DNA from: Sulfuricurvum sp.
GTDB lineage: Bacteria; Campylobacterota; Campylobacteria; Campylobacterales; Sulfurimonadaceae
Direction: 5' to 3'
Length of the DNA stretch: 64,000 bases
Assembly (NCBI RefSeq): GCF_023229695.1
Contig: NZ_JALNYS010000002.1
Location: 124,001 to 188,000, forward strand
Shown: positions 8,452-17,147 of the stretch, piece after piece
Layout of the letters: every line of letters starts with the position of its first letter
How positions within the stretch are numbered: position 1 is the stretch's first letter
Position numbers and translations under genes: made by a program
The notes under the pieces: generated by a model
Databases searched by the model: none
What the model saw: only the letters and a program-made list of their open reading frames with translations
What the model was told of the DNA's origin: nothing

Positions 8452-9366
8452 ATGACGACAGAAACTCTTATATCGTTACTGGGCATCTACCTTTTTATCG
8501 CCGTCGGCTTCGGTGCCAAATGGACGTTCAAAGAGAAAATAGACGACCGTACGATTACCCTGCTCAGTGTCTATTTTCTTCAGATTTTTCTCACCTTTTG
8601 GGGACTGCTCAAGCGCCCGATCGATACCGATCTCCTTTTGGCCCCCTCTCTTTATCTTCTCATTACGATGATAGCACTTCTGCTGATGATACCTCTCTCA
8701 AAAATGCTCTTTAGCGATCCGAAGGAGCGCTCTATTGCGGCCGTAGCGGCTTTGATCGGCAATACCGGCAATCTCGGGATACCGCTTGGCATTGCCCTCT
8801 TCGGCGAAGAGAGTATCCCCTATACGACCCTTATTAATCTCGCCAATGTTTTCATCGTCTACACGATTGGGGTCTTTTACTATTCACGCGGTGAGTTCAG
8901 TGTCCGAGATTCACTCCTCAATATCCTCAAACTTCCGATATTATGGGCGGCAATGATTGCTATTATCCTCAATCTGGGAGGCTACCACCCCACACAAGCC
9001 GTCGATAAAACATTAATGATGGGAGCCTACGCTTCGATGACGATGCAGCTGGTATTATTTGGCATTTATCTTTACGGAATTCAACTAGGAGAGCTCACTC
9101 TCAAACTCACCGTATGGGTCAACGGAACAAAATTTATTCTATTACCGTTGCTGGCCTGGATTGTTTTAGAAACGGTCGAGATGGAGCCGATGATCAAAGG
9201 GGTCTTGTTTTTAGAGCTGCTCGTCCCGCTGGCGGTTGCCAATGTCAATCTCGCCTCTCTTTACAATTGTGCCCCCCGTACCGTAACGGTACAGGTTTTT
9301 ATCACTTCGGTACTGTTTTTGGGAATTGCTTTCGTACTGCCGAAAGTATTAACACTCTTGTTATAG
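8452..9366 (+). CDS. AEC family transporter
   Basis: This 304-residue, strongly hydrophobic protein has about ten membrane segments. The mid-protein GNTGNLGIPLGIALFG at about residue 102 is typical of auxin-efflux-carrier/malate-permease proteins. The inner-membrane substrate, probably a carboxylate, cannot be read from sequence. No Shine-Dalgarno site stands out before the ATG. It is a single gene between two minus-strand barrel genes; its end is 9 bp from the convergent neighbour. Confidence 0.82.
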   Translation: MTTETLISLLGIYLFIAVGFGAKWTFKEKIDDRTITLLSVYFLQIFLTFWGLLKRPIDTDLLLAPSLYLLITMIALLLMIPLSKMLFSDPKERSIAAVAALIGNTGNLGIPLGIALFGEESIPYTTLINLANVFIVYTIGVFYYSRGEFSVRDSLLNILKLPILWAAMIAIILNLGGYHPTQAVDKTLMMGAYASMTMQLVLFGIYLYGIQLGELTLKLTVWVNGTKFILLPLLAWIVLETVEMEPMIKGVLFLELLVPLAVANVNLASLYNCAPRTVTVQVFITSVLFLGIAFVLPKVLTLLL

Positions 9367-9375
9367 GAAAAGAAC

Positions 9376-9975
9376 TTAAAACCGATAGTTCACACCTATA
9401 TAGGGTTTAAATCCGCCCATGTCAATACTTTCAACGGTAACCTTATTAACCTTGGGATCATAGATGTAAAACTCTTCCCATATTTTGCCGACAAAATCGA
9501 TTCCCGCAAGCAGGTATAAATGATCCGCCGTTTTATAAGAAAGGCCCGCCCCCATGTTGTAACAAACTTCCTGAATACGACTGGTGCTGTATCCTTCCAC
9601 TCCCATATACCCAATCCCCAAGCCCGCTTTAACAAAAGGATAGAACAGATTGCCTGCATCAAATTCTTTGATTATCTCCACGCTTCCCTCCGTCACTTGT
9701 TTAGTTCTTATACTGAACGGATACTCGCCAAATCGGACAAAAGAGAGCGCACCTTGAAACTTGATATCACCATCTCTCCCTTTACCCAATTTCAGTTTTA
9801 CATCACTGAAAGTAGTATGGTGCCTTCGCTCGGTATCATATAGGCTATTCGTCTCATCCATTTTTGTCATTTTAAGGGTACCGATAGCAAAACCGGACTC
9901 TATTCCCATATACCAACCCTGTTCTGCAGCCATTAATCCGCCGGCAAACAAAACTGTCATGAAAACTTTTTTCAA
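9376..9975 (-). CDS. Outer-membrane beta-barrel protein
   Basis: The 199-residue protein starts at a TTG codon preceded by AAGGGGG, giving a normal signal peptide (MKKVFMTVLFAGGLMA). Amphipathic strands and a C-terminal aromatic end (PYIGVNYRF) support an outer-membrane barrel. The function is unknown. It is not obviously a copy of the barrel at 7793-8293, but has the same overall design. Confidence 0.7.
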   Translation of the reverse strand: MKKVFMTVLFAGGLMAAEQGWYMGIESGFAIGTLKMTKMDETNSLYDTERRHHTTFSDVKLKLGKGRDGDIKFQGALSFVRFGEYPFSIRTKQVTEGSVEIIKEFDAGNLFYPFVKAGLGIGYMGVEGYSTSRIQEVCYNMGAGLSYKTADHLYLLAGIDFVGKIWEEFYIYDPKVNKVTVESIDMGGFKPYIGVNYRF

Positions 9976-10076
9976 AATACCCCCTTACACTATTTTTAGG
10001 ATCAAATAAGAGTTATCATACCCCTTCCATCACTCAATGTCATTACCTCTTTCATAGAAATTTTGGAAAACTCCGT

Positions 10077-11006
10077 TTAAATCTTAAAAAAAGACCGGAT
10101 ATTCTCTATTGTTGCCATTATCAGCCGCTGGCGTGCTTCAACCGAGGTCCACGCAATGTGGGGAGTCATGTAGAGTCTCTCAGGATGTTTGATTTTTAAA
10201 AGAGGATGCGCCGTTTTCATCGGCTCTTGTACCAATACATCGAGTCCGACGTAGATCGGTTTAACGTCGATAATCACGGACAAGGCATCCTCATCGACGA
10301 TTCCGCCCCGTCCGAGATTAAGGAGAATCGCCCCGTCTTTGAGCTGCAACAATTCTGAATGGGAAATGAGCTTTTCCGTCGAGGTGTTTAGCGGAGCATG
10401 GATCGAGACGATATCGCTGTTTTCGATCAAACGGCTCAACGTCGTTTTCTCAAACTCGCTGTTTTCGTTTTTACCCGAAGTGGAGGTATAACACACCTTT
10501 GCACCAAAAGCCTGAGCAATCCGAGCGACACCTTGCCCGATCTCCCCCAAACCGATAATCCCCCACGTTTTCCCGCGCAGTTCATGGAATGAGGGGCCGA
10601 TGTGAGTGAACACCTCCTCATTCTGCCAGCCGCCGCTCTTGACGTATTCATCGTAATAACGCGAATATCCCATCAGGTAAAACAGCATTGAAAAGGTGTG
10701 CTGCACAACGGCATCGGTCGAATACCCGGCCACGTTTTTCACAGTGATTCCCCGACGTGCCGCCGCATCGTGATCGATGGTATTCATACCCGTCGCCGCG
10801 ACGCAGATGAGCTTAAGATTCGGGGCTGCTGCCATTGCAGTATCATTGATCACGACCTTGTTTGTGACGATAATCTCGGCATCACGTATCCGTTCCCCCG
10901 TCTCATCGGCTGATGTCGTTGCATAGACAATAACCTCACCTAACGCGGCAAACCCCTCTAACGACGTATTTCCAAAGGTGAGGGTATCCAAAAGAACTAT
11001 TTTCAT
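10077..11006 (-). CDS. D-2-hydroxyacid dehydrogenase (glycerate dehydrogenase-like)
   Basis: The 309-residue protein has the two-domain fold of the family. Its nucleotide motif GLGEIG is at about residue 151, the catalytic Arg is in NLGRGGIVDE, and the catalytic His is in the HIAWTS segment near residue 283. It should reduce or oxidise a 2-oxo/2-hydroxy acid such as hydroxypyruvate. The second beta strand ends CYTSTSGK rather than with the Asp of NAD-specific enzymes, so NADP use is possible. The start overlaps the purT stop by 4 bp (ATGA), so the two are cotranslated. Confidence 0.83.
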   Translation of the reverse strand: MKIVLLDTLTFGNTSLEGFAALGEVIVYATTSADETGERIRDAEIIVTNKVVINDTAMAAAPNLKLICVAATGMNTIDHDAAARRGITVKNVAGYSTDAVVQHTFSMLFYLMGYSRYYDEYVKSGGWQNEEVFTHIGPSFHELRGKTWGIIGLGEIGQGVARIAQAFGAKVCYTSTSGKNENSEFEKTTLSRLIENSDIVSIHAPLNTSTEKLISHSELLQLKDGAILLNLGRGGIVDEDALSVIIDVKPIYVGLDVLVQEPMKTAHPLLKIKHPERLYMTPHIAWTSVEARQRLIMATIENIRSFFKI

Positions 11007-12166
11007 GCGTCTTTAATCCCCTTGATCAATTTTTTCGCTTTCTTCAACGCTTTTTCTACTTTATCAAACACTAGCACCACTGCCATACGGCGTCCGATAT
11101 GGGCTTCCGGTTTTCCGAACACCCGGACAAAAGTGTTGTTATCAAAAAGCGAATCATCCACATCGATCACCGGCTCATCCGATTCAACGGCGGATTTAAA
11201 CGCCGCACTCGCCCCGTCTCCGTAGAACGTAAAGCCTAACGGCAATCCGAGTACCGCACGGACATGGAGGGCAAATTCGCTCTGGCTCTGGGTAATCAAT
11301 GTCACCATCCCCGTATCGTGCGGGCGGGGGCTCACTTCGCTGAAATAGACCTCATCCCCCGCCACGAACAGCTCGACGCCGAACAATCCTTTGCCGCCAA
11401 GGCCGTCAGTAATCGCTTTAGCAATCTTCTGAGAACGTTTAAGCGCTTTTTTCGACATCTCCATCGGCTGCCAGCTGTAGATGTAATCACCATCCTTTTG
11501 GATGTGTCCGATCGGCTCACAAAACACCGTCTCCACGCCGTTGCGTGCGGTGAGCAACGTGATCTCGTAATCAAAACGGATAAACTCTTCGACGATCAGT
11601 TCGCTCGCATCGCCGCGTGCCTCTTTGGCAATCTCCCATGAGTTTTCTAAATCAAACGGGCTGTGGGCAACACTCTGTCCGTGTCCCGAAGAGCTCATCA
11701 CCGGCTTGATTACACACGGAAATCCGACATCGTCTGCCGCCGCACACATATCTTCATAGGTGCTCACAAAATGGTAACGGCTGGTTTTAAGCCCTAACTC
11801 CTCCGCTGCAAAACGGCGGATGTTTTTACGGTTCATCGTTTTATTGACCGCTTCGGCGTTGGGGATGACGCAGAACCCTTCGGCTTCGGCGGCAAACAAC
11901 GCATCGATGCTGATCGCTTCGATCTCAGGTAAAATATAATCGGGCTTTTCAAGCCGGATAATCTCCAACACCGCTTCGCGGTCTTGCATGTTGACGACAT
12001 AAGAACGATTGGCGACCAAATGGGCCGGAGCATGTTCATACCGGTCAACGGCAATCACTTCGATCCCGAGACGCTGCGCCTCGATAGCGACCTCTTTGCC
12101 CAGTTCTCCCGAACCGAGTAACAGTATACGTTTGGAGTTGCTTTTTAAAGGTGCACTGAAGAGCAT
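11003..12166 (-). CDS. purT: Formate-dependent phosphoribosylglycinamide formyltransferase PurT
   Basis: The 387-residue ATP-grasp protein makes formyl-GAR from GAR, formate and ATP, the third step of purine synthesis. The N-terminal GSGELGKEVAIEAQRLG, the ATP-binding segment VKPVMSSSGHGQS at about residue 153 and SEVSPRPHDTGMVTL near residue 275 are characteristic. AAGG precedes the ATG. The coupled 2-hydroxyacid dehydrogenase has no evident link to purine synthesis, so the pairing may only be a shared transcript. Confidence 0.93.
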   Translation of the reverse strand: MLFSAPLKSNSKRILLLGSGELGKEVAIEAQRLGIEVIAVDRYEHAPAHLVANRSYVVNMQDREAVLEIIRLEKPDYILPEIEAISIDALFAAEAEGFCVIPNAEAVNKTMNRKNIRRFAAEELGLKTSRYHFVSTYEDMCAAADDVGFPCVIKPVMSSSGHGQSVAHSPFDLENSWEIAKEARGDASELIVEEFIRFDYEITLLTARNGVETVFCEPIGHIQKDGDYIYSWQPMEMSKKALKRSQKIAKAITDGLGGKGLFGVELFVAGDEVYFSEVSPRPHDTGMVTLITQSQSEFALHVRAVLGLPLGFTFYGDGASAAFKSAVESDEPVIDVDDSLFDNNTFVRVFGKPEAHIGRRMAVVLVFDKVEKALKKAKKLIKGIKDA

Positions 12167-12255
12167 AAGATTAGCCTTGCGTGTAAATTAAGTCCGTAAG
12201 TGTAACACAGGGTTTTTAAAGGGGGGATTATTTTTTGAAGGAGAGGTGTAACGAA

Positions 12256-12269
12256 AGCGCCGAAGCGCT
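12256..12269 (-). terminator. UUCG-loop hairpin behind rpsU
   Basis: Read on the minus strand this is AGCGC-TTCG-GCGCT followed by a short T-containing stretch, starting 6 bases after the rpsU stop codon. The stable tetraloop supports a terminator, though the stem is short. Confidence 0.45.
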
Positions 12270-12274
12270 GTTCA

Positions 12275-12487
12275 TTACAGGCGAGATTCGTAACGTCGCA
12301 TCATATACAGACGTTTTAACATCTTTTTGCGAGCGCTGATTTTGAATTGCTTACGCTTTTCAGTCTCTGTAACATGGTTACGACGAGCACGGGCTTCAGT
12401 AACAATCAGATTACGATCTGTTTGTTTCTTGAAACGGCGGTAAGCTGCATCAAAGTTATCATCTTGTCTAAGAACGATACCAGGCAT
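12275..12487 (-). CDS. rpsU: 30S ribosomal protein S21
   Basis: The 70-residue basic protein (MPGIVLRQDDNFDAAYRRFK, ending in Arg/Lys-rich helices) is S21 of the small ribosomal subunit, near the mRNA-anti-Shine-Dalgarno region. Its length matches the family. It is divergent from dnaG across an 88-bp gap that must hold both promoters. Confidence 0.95.
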   Translation of the reverse strand: MPGIVLRQDDNFDAAYRRFKKQTDRNLIVTEARARRNHVTETEKRKQFKISARKKMLKRLYMMRRYESRL

Positions 12488-12575
12488 TCACATCACCTAC
12501 TTTCTATTTAAAATTTTTGAACCGCAATTATAGCATAGATATTTACCTAAAGCACCGTTTCGCTAAAATATCTTT

Positions 12576-14219
12576 ATGATTACCCAAGATTCGATCGAGG
12601 CTCTCAAAGCCCGACTTGACATTGTCGACGTCGTAGGCTCCTATATCGAGCTTAAACGCGCAGGTGCAAGCTTCAAAGCTCCCTGCCCGTTCCACGATGA
12701 AAAATCCCCCAGCTTCGTCGTCAATCCCGCACGTCAGAAATATCACTGTTTCGGATGCGGCGTTGGGGGAGACTCCATCAATTTTGTCATGGAGTACGAA
12801 AAACTCAGCTACCCCGAAGCGATCGAAAAGCTTGCCGCTACGATGAATTTCACCCTCCACTATACCGACAACGCACCGCAAAAAAAACGCTCCAATCTCC
12901 TCGAAACCCTCAACGACTGGTACCAAAAACTCCTCGAAGAGAAACCCGAAGCACTTACATATCTGCATGAACGCGGTATCTACGCCTCCAGTATCGAGCG
13001 CTTCGGGATCGGATACGCCCCCACTTCCCCAGAAACGCTCCGCTTTTTGGAGCAGCGCAAGCTCTCTGCCGCCGAAGCGCTGGAACAAGGGGCCATCGGC
13101 AAAGGGGATGAAGGGAGACTTTTTGCACGCTTTATCGAGCGGATTACCTTTCCGATCCACTCCACCAGCGGAGCCATCGTCGGATTCGGCGGACGGACCA
13201 TCACGGGGCATCAGGCCAAATACGTCAACTCCGCCCAAAGTGCTATTTTCAATAAATCGCGCCTCCTCTATGCCTATCATCTCGCCCGCGATACCATTTA
13301 CCGCCGCCGCGAGATCATCGTCACCGAGGGGTACCTCGATGTCGTCATGCTCCATCAGGCGGGATTTACCCATGCCGTCGCGACGCTGGGAACGGCGCTC
13401 ACTACCGAACATCTGCCGCTGCTGCGTAAAGGGGAACCGAAAGTCTTCGTCGCGTACGACGGGGACAAAGCGGGGCGTGCCGCAGCGTTCAAAGCGGCCA
13501 AGCTTCTCAGCACCTCCGGGTTTGACGGAGGGGTAATCCTCTTTGAAGAGGGGAAAGATCCCGCCGACATGATCAAAGAGGGGCTTACCAATGAGCTCAA
13601 CGCTCTGCTGCACCGCCCTATTCCCTTTATCGAGTTTGTCATCCAAAGCACGATCGAAGGGTATGATCTGCGTGATCCCAAAGCTAAAGAGAGTGCATTG
13701 CACGAGTCCCTCGGCTATCTTGCAACTCTCTCTCCACTGCTTCAGGAGGAGTACCGCCTTTATGTCGCTTCACGACTGGGGATATCCCCTTCCCTGATCC
13801 GGATCGGACAGAGTAAAAATATCCAACCCAAAGCGATCAATTTTTCGCATCACGATATCTGGGAACTCAGCCTCATTAAAACCATTATCGAACGCCCTGA
13901 AGTGACCGATGCCCTCCTTGATTTTATCGATGCATCACTCTTTCAGTACCATGTACAGGAATTTGAATCGGCCATCAGCGGTCGTACCGACGATCCAAGG
14001 CTGGGTGCATTGCTGATGGATGAAAGGATCCATCCATTTTCGGGAGATGAGGGGCTCAAAGCCGAACTGATCACCTTTTTAATCGGACACTACACCCGCG
14101 AACTCAAAAAACTTAATACCCAAAATACGGTATCATTCGATCAAAAATCGTATTTGATTCGTCAATTTCGAAACAAAATCGAACGCTTGAAACGGGGCGA
14201 ACTCGTACCATTAACGTAA
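12576..14219 (+). CDS. dnaG: DNA primase
   Basis: The 547-residue primase makes RNA primers for replication. The CHC2 zinc finger is at residues 33-60 (CPFH...CFGC). The TOPRIM catalytic core includes EGYLDVVMLH at about residue 251 and DGDKAGR at about residue 299. The divergent C-terminal third should bind the DnaB helicase. The downstream PP-loop gene starts 11 bp later and is probably cotranscribed. Confidence 0.96.
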   Translation: MITQDSIEALKARLDIVDVVGSYIELKRAGASFKAPCPFHDEKSPSFVVNPARQKYHCFGCGVGGDSINFVMEYEKLSYPEAIEKLAATMNFTLHYTDNAPQKKRSNLLETLNDWYQKLLEEKPEALTYLHERGIYASSIERFGIGYAPTSPETLRFLEQRKLSAAEALEQGAIGKGDEGRLFARFIERITFPIHSTSGAIVGFGGRTITGHQAKYVNSAQSAIFNKSRLLYAYHLARDTIYRRREIIVTEGYLDVVMLHQAGFTHAVATLGTALTTEHLPLLRKGEPKVFVAYDGDKAGRAAAFKAAKLLSTSGFDGGVILFEEGKDPADMIKEGLTNELNALLHRPIPFIEFVIQSTIEGYDLRDPKAKESALHESLGYLATLSPLLQEEYRLYVASRLGISPSLIRIGQSKNIQPKAINFSHHDIWELSLIKTIIERPEVTDALLDFIDASLFQYHVQEFESAISGRTDDPRLGALLMDERIHPFSGDEGLKAELITFLIGHYTRELKKLNTQNTVSFDQKSYLIRQFRNKIERLKRGELVPLT

Positions 14220-14230
14220 AAAGGAATTCC

Positions 14231-15202
14231 ATGAAAGCTATCGCTTTGTTCAGCGGCGGCCTCGACTCTACCCTTGCCATGAAACTGATCATCAATCAAG
14301 GGATCGAAGTAATCGCATGCAATATCAATACAGGATTCGGTTCCACCAAAGACCGCCTTGCCCACATGAAAAACATGTGCGAACAAGCAGGTGCCGAGCT
14401 GCGAATCATCGATATCCAGAACGAATACCTGCAAGAGGTCCTTTTCAGTCCAAAACACGGCTACGGCAAGCATTTCAACCCCTGTATCGACTGCCATGCC
14501 AAAATGTTTGCCGTAGCCAAGCGGATTATGGAAGCGGAGGGGGCGAGTTTTTTGATCAGCGGTGAAGTCCTCGGACAGCGCCCGATGAGCCAAAATCGCG
14601 AATCATTGGCAAAAGTGCTGAACGACAGCGCTTGCGACGGTCTGCTGCTGCGCCCGATGAGCGCAAAATCATTGGAACCGACCCTAGCGGAGTTAAACGG
14701 ATGGGTAGATCGTGACAAACTCGAAAATATCGTCGGACGTAACCGCGAGCGGCAATTGGAATTAGCAGAAGCGTTCGGACTGGTCGATTATGAATCTCCC
14801 GGCGGCGGATGCCTCCTGACCGATGAGCACTTTTCACGAAAAATACGCGATTTTATTGCACACGACACCTTCGAAGTGGCCGATATCATCACCCTGAAAT
14901 ACGGACGGCAGCTCCGTCTTCCCGAAGGGGCAAAACTGATTATCGGACGCGATGAGAACGACAATACCAGACTCGAAACAATTGACAATCCCAAGTTTAC
15001 CCATATCAGCACCGAGCTTGTCGGACCGCATGCAATGATTTCCGCACAAGCATCCGAAGCCGATAAAACGTTGGCGGCAAAACTGGTCTTGGCCTATTGC
15101 AAAGCAGGATTTGAGGGGGAACAAACGCTTGATTTCGGTGACGAGAAGATCACTACCCTCAGCGATCTGAGCCGCAAAGAGGCGGCGAAATACTTTATTT
15201 AA
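14231..15202 (+). CDS. PP-loop ATPase, ThiI/TtuA-like tRNA thiolation-type enzyme
   Basis: The 323-residue protein starts with a PP-loop pyrophosphatase motif (SGGLDSTLA, residues 8-16). A CxxC (CIDCHAKMF, about residue 82) and a downstream GGGCLL (about residue 195) follow, a layout seen in tRNA sulfur-transfer enzymes. It probably adenylates a nucleobase or tRNA position before modification. The exact product (s4U, s2U or another) cannot be read from sequence. AAGGA lies 5 nt before the ATG. It follows dnaG closely; a 215-bp inverted-repeat element begins 6 bp after its stop. Confidence 0.72.
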   Translation: MKAIALFSGGLDSTLAMKLIINQGIEVIACNINTGFGSTKDRLAHMKNMCEQAGAELRIIDIQNEYLQEVLFSPKHGYGKHFNPCIDCHAKMFAVAKRIMEAEGASFLISGEVLGQRPMSQNRESLAKVLNDSACDGLLLRPMSAKSLEPTLAELNGWVDRDKLENIVGRNRERQLELAEAFGLVDYESPGGGCLLTDEHFSRKIRDFIAHDTFEVADIITLKYGRQLRLPEGAKLIIGRDENDNTRLETIDNPKFTHISTELVGPHAMISAQASEADKTLAAKLVLAYCKAGFEGEQTLDFGDEKITTLSDLSRKEAAKYFI

Positions 15203-15207
15203 ACGCC

Positions 15208-15422
15208 AATAGGGGCAAAGCCCGAATGGCACTTACTTAAGGAAAAAAGAGCCTAAAAAGCCTAATATATTTACTTGTTTATGTGAATCTATTTGGAAGT
15301 GAGGCTTTAGCCTCGCCATCGTGCGGGACTGAAGTCCCACTTCCGATTAAGTTTCATTTGTTTTAGTATCCGAAATAAGGCTTAAAAGCTTAAGTAAGTG
15401 CCATTCGGGCAAAGCCCCTATT
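15208..15422. mobile_element. Second inverted-repeat element (different from the CTGA family)
   Basis: This 215-bp element has 34-bp terminal inverted repeats: left 15208-15241 beginning AATAGGGGC, right 15389-15422. The arms match except for the AAA/TTT centre of a GGGGC-AAA-GCCC palindrome. Inside are GAGGC-TTTA-GCCTC (15301-15314) and GGGAC-TGAA-GTCCC (15325-15338); the latter resembles hairpin 2 of the CTGA family. It holds no open frame. Its right end supplies part of the TAA of the convergent HMA gene. I see no convincing target duplication. Confidence 0.7.
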
Positions 15423-15684
15423 ATTTGCTTACCGCGCAGCCGTAACCCGCTTTTTTAACCGCGTCGCACATTGCGGCAGGCTTAGTACCCGTTGCAGCTT
15501 TTACCTCAGCGCGGCCCTCTTTGAGATAGATACTTGCTTCGGACACCCCTTTAACTCCCCCAAGGCTCTCTTTGACCGTTTTGGCACAGGCAGGGCACAT
15601 CATCCCCTCAATTTTGAGATTAACCAATTCATCCGCACTTGCAAGTGAAATGAATGCCGCAAGAGTAAGTAAAACTTTTTTCAT
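15421..15684 (-). CDS. Periplasmic heavy-metal-associated (HMA) domain protein
   Basis: I chose the ATG at 15684 (AAGGG upstream), giving 87 residues. A longer frame exists, but its first 41 codons precede the signal peptide. The signal (MKKVLLTLAAFISLASA) leads to one HMA domain with the metal site GMMCPACAKTV. Such MerP/CopZ-like proteins bind Cu(I) or Hg(II) and hand it to a transporter. It is divergent from the TauE/SafE-like gene, a pairing common in copper handling and oxidase maturation. Confidence 0.82.
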   Translation of the reverse strand: MKKVLLTLAAFISLASADELVNLKIEGMMCPACAKTVKESLGGVKGVSEASIYLKEGRAEVKAATGTKPAAMCDAVKKAGYGCAVSK

Positions 15685-15729
15685 AAACGAAACCCTTTTA
15701 AATATTTTCATGCTATTGTTCCATACTTG

Positions 15730-15762
15730 TGTTACAAAAGCGTTAAAAAATCGAAATAAATT
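15730..15762 (+). promoter_or_regulatory. Weak Pho-box-like repeat before the TauE/SafE-like gene
   Basis: TGTTACA-AAAG-CGTTAAA (15730-15747) has the same 11-bp repeat phase as the four Pho-type boxes of the phosphate island. A poor -10 (TAAATT, 15757-15762) follows 9 bp later. A mirror pair (15760-15777, minus strand) points at the HMA gene. Agreement is weaker than for the pst promoters. Confidence 0.25.
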
Positions 15763-15832
15763 AACACTCCTGTAACAAAATATGACTAAAATCAGACACG
15801 TTCGCATCTATGAACCTAATTGAAGGAATTGT

Positions 15833-16522
15833 ATGACTTCTATAGAATGGTGGGCAATCATCACGATTGCCTTTGCCGGCAGTTTCGGCCACTGCATCGG
15901 GATGTGCGGCGGTTTCATCGTCGCTTACAGCTCGACGAAAATCGATGCGTCGATGAGCCGCACCGCGCAGCTTATCCGCCACAGTGCCTACAACCTCGGC
16001 CGCGTCAGCTCGTATGTCGTTCTGGGGATGTTTTTCGGAGCCGTCGGCTCCCTCTTTGCTCTGAGCATGGAGATGCACGGCGTACTCTTTATCTTTGCCG
16101 GAATCGTGATGATCATCACGGCACTGGGGATGTTCGGTCTCTCTCGATTGATCCATATTCTGGAGCGCTCTTTTTCGACCAATACCCTCTTTAAAACTCT
16201 CTTTTCGCGCCTCATCAAAAGCAAAAGCATCGGGAGTTTTTTTGCTTTGGGCATTATGAACGGCTTTTTCCCCTGCGGCTTTGTCTTTTTCTTCGCCGCA
16301 AAAGCGGCCGCTTCGGCCTCCATCATCGACGGAGGATTGATCATGGCGGCGTTCGGGCTTGCCACCGTCCCCACCCTGCTCGCGTTAGGACAATCGGTCA
16401 GTTTTTTCAAAGAGATCGCTTTTCGCCAAACGATGAACCGTATCGCCGCATTGGCCATTCTCATTTACGGACTTTACAGTATCTATTACGGTCTGGCCTA
16501 TTTTTTCGATTTGCCGATTTAA
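15833..16522 (+). CDS. TauE/SafE-like membrane protein (COG2836 type)
   Basis: The 229-residue integral membrane protein has about six segments, with the N-terminal GSFGHCIGMCGGFIVAYS pattern and FFPCGFVFFFAAKA near residue 145. The paired Cys/Pro-Cys in the membrane are typical of the DsbD_2/TauE-like proteins associated with copper and cytochrome oxidase maturation. GAAGGAATT precedes the ATG. It is divergent from the periplasmic HMA protein, so a shared role in metal or thiol transfer across the inner membrane is likely. Confidence 0.78.
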   Translation: MTSIEWWAIITIAFAGSFGHCIGMCGGFIVAYSSTKIDASMSRTAQLIRHSAYNLGRVSSYVVLGMFFGAVGSLFALSMEMHGVLFIFAGIVMIITALGMFGLSRLIHILERSFSTNTLFKTLFSRLIKSKSIGSFFALGIMNGFFPCGFVFFFAAKAAASASIIDGGLIMAAFGLATVPTLLALGQSVSFFKEIAFRQTMNRIAALAILIYGLYSIYYGLAYFFDLPI

Positions 16523-16534
16523 AACTTTACGTTA

Positions 16535-16680
16535 CTGATGTTACGCACTTTTCGGGCAAAGCCCGGAAAGTGGCAGGGGACAATTTGTCCCCTACACCCC
16601 CCTGAAGCTTCCCGCATCTGTCGGATGCGGGAGATTAATTCTCCTTAACGCACTTACTGAAGTTAGGTGCGTAAGGTCAG
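16535..16680 (+). mobile_element. Hairpin MITE copy 2, behind the TauE/SafE-like gene
   Basis: This 146-bp full copy has ends CTGATGTTACGCAC and GTGCGTAAGGTCAG. The hairpins are CACTTTTCGGGC/GCCCGGAAAGTG, AGGGGACA/TGTCCCCT and CCCGCATC/GATGCGGG. It is flanked by a perfect 11-bp direct repeat ACTTTACGTTA (16524-16534 and 16681-16691), the longest in the window. The left repeat begins 1 bp after the TAA of the upstream gene. Confidence 0.88.
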
Positions 16681-16724
16681 ACTTTACGTTATACTACTTG
16701 GAACTTTTATTTGAAGGATTTGTG

Positions 16725-17147
16725 ATGGCCGGGGTAATGTTTTCATTTTATAATTTTTCAGCGCTCTTGGAACTCAATATCGGGATAGCAAACCGGTTGG
16801 ATGAAAACCGCTCTGAGAGTTTTACGATTTTGTTTTGCGATTTTTCCGGTATCCCGCAGTCGCTAATCGACACCAATCTTCCGAGTCTGCTTCGCAATTC
16901 CGATTCCATCGTCCATTATGAACACTACTATTTTTTCGTGATGCCCTACACCGACCGATACGGGACGGGAATTGTAAAGCGGATGGTAGAAGATCTTTTC
17001 GTCAAACCTGTCCCCTCTGCTGCGGTATGCTATCCGGTCAACGGGGAAAATCCTGCCGAATTGCTTGAATCGCTCCATCTCGAAGCGAAAAAACTCCACC
17101 GAATCGATCTCGATTGCCTTTACAGTGCGGTGGAGCGGAAGCCTTAA
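16725..17147 (+). CDS. Hypothetical protein, possibly a degenerate GGDEF fold
   Basis: From the ATG at 16725 (AAGGA upstream) the product has 140 residues; an in-frame earlier start at 16698 lies close to the mobile repeat. The segment LLRNSDSIVHYEHYYFFVMPYTD has the spacing of the core of a GGDEF domain, with the signature replaced. No signal peptide or membrane segment is visible. The function is unknown, and the GGDEF relation is a pattern judgement. Its 3' end overlaps the convergent SPOR-like gene by 4 bp. Confidence 0.55.
   Translation: MAGVMFSFYNFSALLELNIGIANRLDENRSESFTILFCDFSGIPQSLIDTNLPSLLRNSDSIVHYEHYYFFVMPYTDRYGTGIVKRMVEDLFVKPVPSAAVCYPVNGENPAELLESLHLEAKKLHRIDLDCLYSAVERKP

Noticed and set aside
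12543..13703. A 386-codon open frame antisense to dnaG
   Set aside because: dnaG has an intact zinc finger and TOPRIM motifs over the same bases. The antisense frame shows no domain and follows from the codon bias of dnaG.
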